A stretch of DNA of 64,000 bases from Ashinkailepas kermadecensis (taxonomy: Eukaryota > Arthropoda > Thecostraca > Neolepadidae), in assembly GCA_034440615.1 (NCBI GenBank), contig JAOTOM010004863.1, forward strand, positions 321,001-385,000, in the 5' to 3' direction. Position 1 is the stretch's first letter, and each line of letters starts with the position of its first letter. Made by a program: the position numbers and the translations under genes. This document shows positions 45,506 to 56,504 of the stretch, piece by piece. Under the pieces are notes generated by a model. That model was given only the letters and a program-made list of their open reading frames with translations, was not told where the DNA came from and did not search any database.

Positions 45506-45894
45506 TCGTGCTATCATGCACGGCCCAAGTCTTCTTGGATCAAGTTCGTCTTGGATTGAAGGCCTCCTGGCTCTTGAATCCCTTCGGTCGGGATGTCCCC
45601 GGTCGGGATGTCCCCGGTCGGGATGTTCCTGGTCGGGGTAAGTCCGGCAAATCAGCTCCCATGTCTATCGACCCGAGCCGGCGGCCTCGGTTTCTCGCCG
45701 ACTTATTTGCCGAGCCCGCTCACCGAGTGGTTCATCTCGAGCGGCATCGACCCGTGCTTAGCGGTGGCTATTCTGGCGCAGGGACGTGTCAACAGACGTG
45801 GCCGGCGTGTCTGTCATCGCCTCGGGCAGCCGACTGAGGTCGTATCTCTGGTGATGGGCTGCCGAGTCTGAGACCAGCGCCAGGCCTGCGACCA
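45506..45894. other. Spacer with a 15-bp triplication
   Basis: ggtcgggatgtcccc occurs three times at 45587-45632. No gene recognised. Confidence 0.6.
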
Positions 45895-46250
45895 ACGTTC
45901 CGGTCAGGACTCAGGTCAGGGCTCAGGTCAGGACTCTGGTCAGAGCTCAGGTTAAGACTCAGGGCTTATATCGGGGCTCAGGTCAGGGCTCATGTCGGGG
46001 CTGGGTACCGAACTCCGTTCAGGGCACCGGACAAGACCCAGCTGAGGGCTCCGGTCACGGCCTCTGGCCAAGGTCTGACCAGGGCTCCAATCAGTGATCG
46101 GGTCAGGGTGCTTCGATCAGGGCTCCGGTCGGACCCCGATCAGGGCTTCGGCGAGCACTCGTACTAAGACAGCAGCCAGCAGGCTAAGTGCAGGGCTCTG
46201 GTCGGGACTCCGTTCTGGACTCACGTCAGGCTGTCCGATCAGAGCCTTCA
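45895..46250. repeat. Degenerate ggtcagggctca repeat
   Basis: About 20 irregular motifs of the form caggtcagggct / ccggtcagggct. Likely an old minisatellite. Confidence 0.7.
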
Positions 46251-47199
46251 GCTTCCTGGAGCTGGCGGTGTAGGTCGCGCCTGCCGTCGATGGCTGCAGA
46301 CGGTGCCTGCATCACTCACGGGTGATACCCGTGGCGGGACTCTGAGCATCTGGGTGTGCATAGTTAACCCTTAGTTAACCGTCGGTTAGCATATAGCTAA
46401 CCGACATGTATATTTACAATCTCACTATTGGCTAGTCACTGGTTCATTCCAGGCGATAACAGTAGCTAGTTTATGCTGTTGCTGTATGTGGTATTGGTCC
46501 GCAAGGCGATTGGTGTCTGTTGATGTAGAACGTCACGACCGTTCAGCCACAGCCCACGATGGGCCCACAATGGCATCGACCTGTGGGCGGTAGGAGATAA
46601 TAGCTGGGTGGTCACATAATAGGTCACGGTGTAGGAGATAATGACCCGTCGGCTGGTTTATCTCGTTCCGCGGCATTCCGTATTTCTGGACCCGATGCTT
46701 TGTTCAGACGTGGGCAACGAAGCCCCTTACAATTCATAGCTTTGTAAGATGGTATGTATTCATTCTGATTTTTTAAAAGATATACGTCTGCAATACATTT
46801 TTTCTTCTCATTTTCCTGTCTGTACCCAAGAAAGCACAATTCTCTTGGTAACAAACCAAGCCGTTATCAATCCTTCGACTTTTCTGGATCACAACAGGTT
46901 ATATATCATCTCGCAACGAGCAGGCGAGCAAAACAACATTAACGACTGGATCGATCTGAGCCACCCCCCCCGGGCGTTTGTTCGTGACTTGGTGCCATGC
47001 AGAAAAGACCGGGACGTGGTGTCCACTGGCGGACAGTTGAAGCACGGCTGCAGCTGTCGTGAAGCACGACTGCAGCTGTCATGCAGACGTGCAGATTCCT
47101 CGGAACACGTACAGGGTGTTGACGGCTCGTCAGATCCTGGATCCACCTGCGGGCGGCGCACTGGACGCAGCTGGAGAGTTGCTGCGAGCCAACCACATG
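46251..47199. other. Unassigned DNA with one strong hairpin
   Basis: Contains gtcggttagc-atata-gctaaccgac at 46381-46405 (perfect 10-bp arms), next to agttaaccc repeats. No gene recognised. Confidence 0.55.
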
Positions 47200-47543
47200 G
47201 TCTCCACTGCAGCCGGAGCTGCGTCTCCACTGCAGCCGGAGCTGCGTCTCTACTGCAGCCGGCGCCGCGTCTCCACTGCAGCCGGCACCGCGTCTCCATT
47301 GCAGCCGGAGCTGCGTCTCCACTGCAGCCGGCACCGCGTCTCCACTGCAGCCGGAGCCGCGTCTCCACTGCAGCCGGCGCCGCGTCTCCACTGCAGCCGG
47401 AGCTGCGTCTCCACTGCAGCCGGAGCTGCGTCTCCACTGCAGCCGGCGCCGCGTCTCCACTGCAGCCGGAGCTGCGTCTCCACTGCAGCCGGCGCCGCGT
47501 CTCCACTGCAGCCGGCACAGCGTCTCTACTGCAGCCGGCAGTA
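47200..47543. repeat. 23-bp minisatellite, 15 copies
   Basis: Unit gtctccactgcagccggagc plus tgc. It alternates among gagctgc, gcgccgc and gcaccgc endings. Open on both strands because no frame has stops; the 336-codon plus frame at 46749-47759 is therefore not credible as a gene. Confidence 0.96.
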
Positions 47544-48832
47544 CAGTTTGTTCCGACTAGTGGTGGCGGCGGTGCCGCCGGTTGGGACGCTGGTTGGAAG
47601 CGCCCGCTCGACTGGGAGAAGTGCGGAACAGTGATGCAGCGATCACCATACAGACCACACGGCCAACCCGCATGCCCGTGCCACTTTCAAGTGTTCTGGC
47701 AGCTGCAGGCGCTCCGAATTGCGTTCTGGCTCTTTCCAGGTGTGCTCTTCCATGCATGATCGCGAACGGAATGTTCACGTTATAGAAGCTTGGTGGGGGT
47801 TAGATACCACTTGCCAGTATCAGTAATTTTACCATGATTATCAGAAGGGAAAGGGGTTGGAGAAATTTAATTAAAGATCAAGCACGCTCATTGACCGACG
47901 TCCCCGTCGATCTCCCGAATTTTATATTAGAAAATGTTGCTTGTTGCTTGAGTGGATGAGATCGGTTAACCCGTGCGGCCATTTGCTGGCTGTGCTGGTG
48001 GTTAACGCCACAACTACATCCATTTCCCCGTGTAAACGTCTGCGCTGAAGTCGAACCGACGCGCAGGAAAAGCCAAGTTTGCACGTCAGCCTTGCATCAT
48101 TGAGTCATGACCGAAGTCGATATGTATCTGGGAGTTGTTAGGACCGTTTGTTTTATGGGCTGGGAAAGCTGTGTCCATGGACTGTGACGCGTGAACCGGC
48201 GAAGTGCTATTGTGACGTGGGAGGAAGTCACACACCATCGTCCGGAAGGTTCCCCGGGAAATGGTTGTACAACAAACAAATGTCTTGCGACCAATGCAGT
48301 CAATCCAAATGACAGGATACGCCACTGTGTGGCGTTCAGATCATGCATGAACACAAAGCCGGATAGTCTACCCTACTCTTCTTTCTACAGCGGGTATTGT
48401 CTTTCTGAACATCGACACTTGACAACGGTGCAATCCATAGTGCAGTCCGTGAAGCTAAATCTAGCCGCACAATATCACATCTATGCGATATCGTGTGGCA
48501 TGCGTTTAAATTGCGCATCGACTATAAAAAGGCGGTGCGAAGTTTTGGCCTGGCACTGGCAGACGCCTGCGCTTGTTCTCAGCCATGGTCTCTTGGTCGT
48601 GCCTGACGCCGAAATTGGTGCGTGCATCACCTAGAGAAGCGCCAATCCCCCAATCCACGCTGACAAATTGCTCGCCGACGGCAGCTGACGCAGCTGAGTG
48701 CTGAGTGCCAGCAAATCCAGCCATCCGGCCATCCTTCGCCAAATTGCCAATATCGCCGTCCGGCAGCATTTGACGGCCGATTCCTGTGCCCGCAGGCCTC
48801 TGATCCAGCATGGGGTCGGCGCTGCACCGTGC
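47544..48832. other. Unassigned DNA
   Basis: No gene, array or RNA recognised. Confidence 0.4.
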
Positions 48833-49073
48833 CGACCGGACGTGATCCCGCCGCCGCCACCAGGGGTGAGTCAGGACGTGATCCCACACACCATGTCGGA
48901 CGTGATCCCACCACAGCCACCAGGGGTGAGTCAGGACGTGATCCCACCGCAGCCACCAGGGGTGAGGTCGGACGTGATCCCACCACATCCACCAGGGGTG
49001 TGGTCGGACGTGATCCCACCACAGCCACCAGGGGTGAGGCCGGACGTGATCCCACCACATCCACCAGAGCAGT
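48833..49073. repeat. 36-bp minisatellite, array 1
   Basis: About seven copies of gacgtgatcccaccacagcc plus accaggggtgagtcag. One copy is shortened (48881-48897). Confidence 0.95.
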
Positions 49074-49571
49074 GATACAGTATTCGTGGAATAGGGTGGA
49101 ATATACCACTTTCTGAACACTCAATCGACATCCTTCTCCAAGAAGTATCGACATTTTGCTTCTTGATGCGTGCTTATGAAGTCTTAATGTCTCCTTTTTA
49201 ACAGTATCTCGTTCATAAATGTCATGCTCATGCCCTTGATAAAGGATGGTGATACACGAACATTTCGCAACGCAATTTCATGTAGATGGATTACCTATAA
49301 TGTGATATGACATACAATACCAGTTTATAGCATATACATTTTTTCGCTATCCCGAATATAGCTCTTCCTAAATTATGAAACCCAAAGCAAAATATACGAT
49401 ACAAAAGATAGTTATTAGTACGCCATTGGCTTAAATTTGACCTGAATGGCATCAAAAGCATTTTAAGTGACACTAATTCCATGGCGAATTTCGACATCCT
49501 ACTGTGCTTGTTTCGACATCTCACACCTAACGAAAAACCATTATTTTAACTGTGCACCAGAGTGAGCTTTG
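49074..49571. other. AT-rich spacer between two arrays of one repeat
   Basis: About 500 bp without the repeat and without a recognised gene. Base composition is clearly more AT-rich than in the arrays. Confidence 0.6.
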
Positions 49572-50213
49572 ACTGGACGTGATGATCCAACCACAGCCAC
49601 CAGAAGTGAGGCAGGACGTGATCCCACTACGGCCACCAGGGATGAGGTCGGACGTGATCCCACCGCAGCCACCAGAGGCGAGGTCAGACGTGATCCTACC
49701 ACAGCCACCAGGGGTGAGGTTGGACGTGATCCCACCACATCCACCAGTGAGCTTTGACTGGACGTGATGATCCAACCACAGCCACCAGAAGTGAGGCAGG
49801 ACGTGATCCCACTACGGCCACCAGGGATGAGCTTTGACTGGACGTGATCCCACCGCAGCCACCAGGGGTGAGGTTGGACGTGATCCCACCACAGCCACCA
49901 GGGTGAGCTTTGACTGGACGTGATCCCACCACAGCCACCAGAGTGAGTTTTGATTGGACGTGATCTCACCAGAGCCACCAGGAGTGAGTTTTGACTGGAC
50001 GTGATCCCACCACAGCCACCAGGGGTGAGGCAGGACGTGATCCCGCCACAGCCACCAGGGGTGAGGCAGGACGTGATCCCACCACAGCCACCAGGGGTGA
50101 GGTAGGACGTGATCCCACCACAGCCACCAGGGGTGAGCTTTGACTGGACGTGATCCCACCACAGCCACCAGAGTGAGTTTTGACTGGACGTGATCTCACC
50201 ACAGCCGCCGGGA
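49572..50213. repeat. 36-bp minisatellite, array 2
   Basis: About 17 copies of the unit in array 1. A second junction type (gagctttgactg or gagttttgactg instead of gaggcag) alternates with the first. A block of four units (49567-49680) is repeated at 49750-49830, showing higher-order duplication. Confidence 0.95.
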
Positions 50214-50572
50214 GTGGCTTTTATTTACTTGCAGCAGAGTGGCTGTTGGCGAAGTCAAGGGTCCATTGATGGCCACAGTGCAGCACACTGACAGGTCTGA
50301 CCACGTCGGCACACAGTCCAGGGCGAGTTTGTGTCGCGGCACTCGTGGCGGTTTCCTCAGGCGTGTCTTGTCACTTGTGATAGTTCCAGGGATAGGCGAC
50401 CGTGGTCCAAACACTGCCGAACACTGCCACCTGCTGAAACGCTGCCGCCTGCTGAACCCTGGCGAGCACGAGGGCTCCGAGGAGAATCGTGGGTGTCCTC
50501 GGAGGAAGAGGACGGCATTGTTCAGCCACGCCGTCCCTATATGCATAACAACCGCGGTGTTTTCCCTACGCG
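50214..50572. other. Unassigned DNA
   Basis: A short cacctgctgaaacgctgccg / cgcctgctgaaccctggc duplication lies at 50427-50465. Nothing else seen. Confidence 0.4.
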
Positions 50573-50794
50573 TTGGCGACTGCAGCTCTGGTTGCAGATG
50601 GAACATTGACTGTAATTGCACTTCTACCACCCATGGCGAAGCACCAGCTCAAGGATGATATAAAGAAAACTGTGCAAGTGGTTGAGGAAGGGTACCTGTT
50701 GGACAGGGTCATCACCACCGACCAGTTGGGGCGGCAGCTCGCCGGAGCGAGATCCAGAGCGCCTCCTGATATTTGGCTTTTGCCAGATGGGTGA
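50573..50794 (+). CDS. Possible exon, unknown product
   Basis: The open frame reads MAKHQLKDDIKKTVQVVEEG from 50633 and ends at TGA 50792-50794. Composition is protein-like (alternating charged and hydrophobic residues). Upstream, ccctacgcgttggcgactgcag and ctctggttgcag offer 3' splice acceptors. No family is recognised, and the tail of the frame is less convincing. Confidence 0.22.
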   Translation: MATAALVADGTLTVIALLPPMAKHQLKDDIKKTVQVVEEGYLLDRVITTDQLGRQLAGARSRAPPDIWLLPDG

Positions 50795-51237
50795 ACGTTA
50801 TCATTCCAAATTTGGCACATGGTTCGTTTGGGTTGACCTGCAGACCGACAGTGACCAGCAAGGTCCTATCATAGTATCTAGCGTAGTCCTCGAATTTCAA
50901 GCACGTCCTGCATGTGTGGCATTTTCAGCACTTCCGTAATTGTAGACGAACTTCGATGAATATGAACCTGATGTAAGCTAATTTTAGCATATATTGTATG
51001 CCACCATTTGCGTGCAGAGTATTCAGCATAATGCTTCAATATCCACAAATGCATTTCTTATAGTGCAGGGAATGTCTGAAGCAGCAACAAACATATAAAT
51101 GCGTGACAAAAAAAGATCCTGCCATCTATAAAACATTACATTCAACTGATAGAGCACGCAAGACCATGTAAGGTGACTAACGCCCTCGATGCTCGGGCAC
51201 CGAAAATATCGAGTTGGTCGGCGACCATGCCGCCCAC
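50795..51237. other. Unassigned DNA
   Basis: No feature recognised. Confidence 0.4.
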
Positions 51238-51497
51238 CGAGAGTTCCACCGAGCGGTCCACCTAGCGGTCCACCCAGCGGTCCACGGAGCGGTTCACCGA
51301 GGGGCCCACCGAGTGGTCCACCGAGCGGCCCACCGAGCGGCCCACCGAGTGGTCCACCCAGCGGTCCACCGAACGGTCCACATAGCGGTCCACCGATCTG
51401 TCTACCGAGCGGTCCACCTAGCGGTCCACCGATCTGTCTACCGAGCGGTCCACCTAGCGGTCCACCGAGGGGCCCACAGAGCGGCCCACCGAGCGCA
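51238..51497. repeat. 12-bp minisatellite, about 21 copies
   Basis: Unit ggtccaccgagc with variants ggcccaccgagt and ggtccacctagc. It reads GPPSGPPS on plus and GGPLGGPL on minus. The collagen-like look is incidental: no flanking coding support. Confidence 0.96.
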
Positions 51498-52034
51498 AGC
51501 ATGGTGGGCTCCTCGGTGGACCACTCGTTGGGTCGGCAGCCGGAAAACACGGCTGTTTGTTCTGCGCGAGTCATTTGAGCGAGTGTCTTGGGTAGTGTTT
51601 GCAGCTCGCAGAATGCTTTCCTCGAGGACGGAAAATTTCCCGTCCGGCGTTCGGGGCTCGCGGCCAGATCCTGCCCGGTTTCCAAATATCCAACACAAAT
51701 GGTGCGCTTGTGGGTCAAATGTGGTGAGCTTGTAGAGTACACGTCGCACGCTTACTTGCATCGCCAATATTCCTGCCATGTGTTCAGGAACGGTTGACGT
51801 ATATTGAGCGGGTCCAGGAAAAGTTTAATTCATCTGGGATGAACAGGTTATTGGATGTGGCCAGGTATTGGATGTGACCGAGCTAACACTTCCGACAAAG
51901 AGGACCTTCATGCTGTCCTGCTCGGAGTGATGGATGGGTGCCTCAGTGCTGGATGAGAGAAGCTGCATGCTGCCGTGCCAGGAGATCTCGACCAGACCAT
52001 GGCTGGAGATCTCGGCTGGGTCGGACGAGTACGG
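51498..52034. other. Unassigned DNA
   Basis: A short ggttattggatgtggccagg / gtattggatgtgaccg repeat lies at 51847-51880. No gene seen. Confidence 0.4.
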
Positions 52035-52049
52035 ACCCACTGGTTTGGT

Positions 52050-52206
52050 TGGTTATTGGTTTTACGACACATCGACCGTTGAGTCATGTAGTGTCGCCAA
52101 TCTCTCACGCCGATTGGCCGCGGGCGAAGAGTAGCGTCAGGTGAGACTCGAACCCACAATCTTTCGATTGTGAGACGGGCAACTTACCTCCAGGCTACTC
52201 GTCCCC
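52050..52206 (-). mobile_element. tRNA-derived SINE, type B, copy 2 with 15-bp target duplication
   Basis: acccactggtttggt at 52035-52049 and 52207-52221 flank the insert. On the minus strand it is nearly identical to 20498-20659: ggggacgagtagcctggagg head, gggttcgagtct B box, central gccaatc...gattggc hairpin, 3' hairpin 52065-52096 and an ccaataaccaacc-type tail. The high similarity of the two copies implies fairly recent activity. Confidence 0.9.
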
Positions 52207-52804
52207 ACCCACTGGTTTGGTACCTTGCTAATGTTGGCCCTAGCATAGCTACCAGCGTATTGTAGCCTAAGAATGTGTTCCCTTGATATATCCGGACACA
52301 AAAATATCACAATCATCATTTATATGCAAACTGAAACTGGAAAATAACCTACATCGTCCCATCCTCGAGCTCCATGGCTCCGATGACTCCAACAAGCAAG
52401 ATGGCTCGTGCTGCATGAACATATGCGCCTCAAGTCCCGCTAAGGTTAGTGACGTCACACAGATCCTGTAGATTTCGTCTGGGAAAAAATGCCGCAGGAT
52501 CCGTATAATTTCCAGATCTTGCGAGCTTCGGACGGCGATTTGGCGGATGTGACCAGAAGTGTGATCATGTGATGCGGATGTGATCCAGAAGTCATACGGG
52601 ACATTTTCCACAGTATCCGAGCTGCTGCACGTGCCCCTGGTGGCCGCGTGTTTGCGCTGGCCGGGCGGCAGACGTGGCGCCGCCGACCGCAGCTCCGTCC
52701 ACCGGGACAGCCAGGCGGCCCGTGGGGCAGACATATTTCGCGAGCGCTCCAATACCCCACAGGAACGTGGAGGCTTGCTGACGACACTCCAGCACGTGCC
52801 TTCT
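52207..52804. other. Unassigned DNA
   Basis: No gene recognised. Positions 52555-52590 repeat tgtgatc.(at/ca)g.agt motifs. Confidence 0.4.
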
Positions 52805-52952
52805 GCGGTTTTTGGTGCGGCCCACGGTGGCGGTGACCCTTGATCGCAGGGTCCGAGGTTTCGAATTCCGAGTCGGTCCGCGACCAACCGGCGTGAGAGG
52901 TCGGCGACGCCACGTGGTCGGGCAGTCGAGTGCGCCATCATACAGCCCAAGG
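52805..52952 (+). mobile_element. SINE type C, copy 1
   Basis: gatcgcagggtccgaggttt resembles the B-box half of a tRNA head. The central hairpin with loop ggcgtgaga (ccaacc...ggtcgg) and a 3' hairpin (gacgc...gcgcc, 52904-52936) follow, as in type B. The tail is aaggttcttc instead of aaccaacc. The 5' end is approximate. Confidence 0.6.
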
Positions 52953-52969
52953 TTCTTCGCTTCTTTTGT

Positions 52970-53067
52970 GGATTACCGAATCCACCCGCGACCAATCGGC
53001 GTGAGAGGTTGGCGACGCTATATGGCAGTTGAATGCGTCGTAAGAGAACCTAAGGTTCTTCTTCTTC
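52970..53067 (+). mobile_element. SINE type C, copy 2 (98 bp, 5'-truncated) inserted in the tail of copy 1
   Basis: ttcttcgcttcttttgt at 52953-52969 recurs at 53068-53084. The insert has the central hairpin ccaatc-ggcgtgaga-ggttgg, the 3' hairpin CGACGC...GCGTCG (53013-53040), then aacctaaggttcttcttctt. Its stem pairs are compensated relative to type B (CGACAC...GTGTCG). Confidence 0.8.
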
Positions 53068-53084
53068 TTCTTCGCTTCTTTTGT

Positions 53085-54197
53085 CGTTTTGGTGTGATGT
53101 CTCGGCGAGAAGTCCTTCGGTGCGGCAAAGTTTGTTGTTGTTGAATGCTAACGCTGCAGGGTCTCAGTGCTTTGGTGGTGTCCTCGATGTTGTTCCATAT
53201 GTGGGGTCACTGATGCAGCTACCGCATGCTGTGATTCCCCGCCAGGCTGTTGACACGAGCTTGTTGTGTTCTTTCGAACGCTGTGTGTGTGTGTGGGTCG
53301 GCGGAGGGGTGTGGGTACGGGTCCGGGTGCGGGTGCGGATGCGAGTGCTAGTGCTTGGCTGGATGGGTGGGTGTGCTGTGCACTCGCGACGTGATGTGAC
53401 TGGGCCGCCTCTGCCATTGTGTCCTTTCATTGGGGCTGGGATTCTTTGCGTGTATCTTCTCGCACTACCGCCAGCCGCCGCCGACCATTTCCGGCCACTT
53501 ACGGCCACTTACGGCCATTTCCGGTCATCGCCCGCGCCACAGGCGAACGGCCCGATCACTGCCGTGTGAAGCTTAATTAGGATACCAGTGCCGACATCTT
53601 CATGGTGTAGCTGTCTACCTTGTGCCTACATGTATACAGTTACGTAGTGTATAGTACACGGAGGGGGAATTAAAATCCGTAATTCAGTTGGCCGCTACGA
53701 CATGGTCAAAAGTTGCTTGCTCCACAGCTGACCAGCCAAAGCCTTGCTCGCCTGGCAGATAGTCAGACCCACGCACACGTACTGCGGTGTAGTATGACCA
53801 CGCAGGGCATGCGCAGGACAGGGTGCCTGTCTGACAAGCTATTTGTTGACGCCAATTGTACATGGAGGACAGCAGACTGGCAGCCGCGGCCTTTTCAACA
53901 GAACCTATGAATATATTGACTGAGGTTGACGGTGGTGCCGTGGTCCGATTGTGCCTTATGGTACGTGCGCTGCTTGCTCCTTCTTGGGAACTTCAACCAT
54001 GCACCATTTAGTCATGATGGCGACAAGTCAGGCATATGGATGAGGCTTCCAGTGTGCTTAATGCGAGGGCAACTGCAGCACGGAAGTGTTGTACAGCGTG
54101 CAGTTCCTTCTAAATCGCTTGCGCGTTGCTGCAGCCTGCCCTGCCATTATGGCCAAGGTGAAGTGGGTGTAATTCTGCAGTCTAATCATTTTCACGT
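53085..54197. other. Unassigned DNA with GT-rich and 10-bp repeats
   Basis: A gtgtgtgtgtgtggg tract and a gggtgcgggtgcgg run lie at 53283-53355. Four 10-bp units (ccatttccgg, ccacttacgg) lie at 53486-53525. No gene recognised. Confidence 0.6.
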
Positions 54198-54209
54198 ACC
54201 TGTCATCCC

Positions 54210-54262
54210 TGGCTGCATGCATGGCTGCATGACCACTGCAATCGATGCGCCCCTAAACCCCA
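54210..54262 (+). mobile_element. Hairpin mini-retroelement copy 4 (53 bp) with 12-bp target duplication
   Basis: acctgtcatccc at 54198-54209 is repeated exactly at 54263-54274. The insert ends atcgatgcgcccctaaaccc, matching the 3' side of the hairpin and the start of the tail. The 5' side is altered (tggctgcatgacc, with a partial duplication tggctgcatgca before it). Confidence 0.7.
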
Positions 54263-54274
54263 ACCTGTCATCCC

Positions 54275-56249
54275 GGTAGTGCTCCTTAACATTTTGTTAT
54301 GCGCACATGTGTCATTCGATACTTTAAATATGAACTGATTAAAGTGTGTGTGGTCATGCAGCATATTGTGGAGGGTTTTAAGGTAATAACCTCTCAGGAC
54401 TGTCAACCTGACCGACTCAGAACGTCTGCCGCGGCGACCAATGCGCATAGCGCCCCAAGGCAGCGGTAATTATGATTTGGGATCTGAGACATCTAACTGG
54501 AGACAGACCAACAGTTCCGAGGATTTGCCGAACATATTCGGGTCGCTGAACGACAGCCGCCGCCTGATCAGTGACTGGCCTGATCAGTGACTGGCATCAG
54601 TGACAGCGCCCACTCTGCTCTTTGTTGCCGATGGCCCACATTCCGCGTAGTATTGTGAAAACGCACGACAAAACACGCCGACTAATTGATTTTGACTCCG
54701 ATGACCAGATGTCAATATTTGTATGTACGTGTGCAACAAATGGTTATCATTGCATCATTGGGATCTACTACTTGTAGCTAATGAGCATCCGGTTTTGAGC
54801 ATGGCACGCAGGGCTGGGCATCATATGCAATCACGACAGACGTTGCCTGTTCTCGGAACGTCTCGAACGGCACGCTGACGCTCAAATTCGACAGAGTTCG
54901 ACACATCGTAGTTGCGTGTACTGGCGTCATGCTGGCCACAGTCAGCTGGCCACAGTCAGCTGACCACAGTCAGCTGACCACAGCTGGTCTGAACATGTCC
55001 GGGGACCTTGCACCTAACTGCACCAGGCGTTCCGCAGACAACCGCAGGTGAGGCGCCCACGACCAGGAGAGTGCCGGCCGCCACTGAGCACTTCTCACGC
55101 ACGTAAAATTCCATTTTTGCCACTAAAGAGGGGGCAAGCACCTCCTTGCGCGCTGTGTGCTGCAGCCACCACTTGCCCGGCTCTGCTGGTGGTATTGTTG
55201 TGATGCCGTGATTACTGTGGTCAGGGAGGGTCGCCCGGCGTGACCTCGCCACTTTCTGTGTGTGCCCATGCCTTGGCTCGCCTCGCATTGACCATAACGT
55301 GGGCGATGATCCGCCCCAGCCGAGGAAGTGTGCCGCTTGCTAACCTCTTGGAGGAGCTGACTGACATGCGTGGGACGGCCGGAGGTGGGGGTCAGAAGAG
55401 TGCCTCCAGATAAGCGCAAACTAAATGTGCTTTAACCAGGGATACATAAAGTTAAAACCCGATCGTTGAGGCGAAGAACGGCACAACCGGACGGCACATA
55501 AGGCGCGGGTGCGAGGGCGCCTCATCTCGAGGGGAGCTCATGGGAGGGACGGACGGGAACGGCCTCTGGACCGCGTAGTCTGGTGACACGCGTCGAGGAC
55601 GACGGGCAGTGCCGAACGTCACCAGAGAGCGACGTCTTTTCTTACTCATTAGCCTGCCACGACGGAGTGGTGTTTTATCAGACGCATCTACTATGCCCAC
55701 AATGTTCGTGTACCACGGAGACGTGTATCGACAGTGCATGGGTCACGGTTGAGAATTGGCACACGAGCTCCCACTTTTCCTCCTCGGTTCTGTGCCAGGG
55801 AAATATGACCACCCGCTGGCAGTGGCGACTGGCATTCACTGCGACATAACCGAGTGGCCTCCCGAGTTAGCCAGCTGTCGAATATCAACTTGGGAATCGT
55901 CGTCCCTTATTACGTGGTCGTCGTTCCATCAAATTTATTAGGCGGGATGGGACTCCACGGGTGTCGTGTTAAATCTGGGGATCGTTTGGGGCGAGGGTTC
56001 CTCGGCATTGGATGGCGATGGCCCCCTTGAAGCTGAATAAAACGGCACTCGTGGCCTCTCATCTAACGCCATGCCTACATCGCGCTCGTCGGGCAGTGGC
56101 TCCGATGGCCAGCAGACGACCTGTGCGCCATAACACAGTTGTGTCGTTATATAAACATAGTTATGGTGTTAGCATATAAACACAGTTATGGTGTTTATAG
56201 CATGTATACACAGTTATGGTGCACCGTGACTGTGTCATCGACCGCTAGC
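54275..56249. other. Unassigned DNA with small repeats
   Basis: ctgatcagtgactgg is duplicated at 54566-54592. Four ccacagtcagctg(a/g) units lie at 54934-54985. cacagttatggtg motifs lie at 56155-56222. No gene recognised. Confidence 0.55.
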
Positions 56250-56365
56250 CAATCCGTCATCGACACCAGACTAACCGTCATCGGACATCGAGCCAGGACA
56301 CCAGACCATCCGTCATCGGACACCCGACAATCCGTCATCGGACACCCGACAATCCGTCATGGGAC
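56250..56365. repeat. About 25-bp tandem repeat
   Basis: Units of the form ccgtcatcggacacccgaca with spacing of about 25 bp, four copies, the first ones diverged. Confidence 0.8.
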
Positions 56366-56504
56366 ACAGATGGCGGCATCGGATCTGACACATGATTGCC
56401 GGTCACCAGATGTCGTAGATCCCCAGATCCCCATCCCCATCCAGATCCCCATCCTTGAAGTTGACAGGTGGTGCAGGTCACCGACTGTCTGACGGCGGTG
56501 TAGG

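Noticed and set aside
46749..47759. 336-codon frame
   Set aside because: The middle is a 23-bp array open on both strands; the flanks show no domain.
51189..51578. Collagen- or mucin-like GPPSGPPS protein
   Set aside because: Product of a 12-bp tandem repeat; neither glycine every third residue nor flanking coding sequence.
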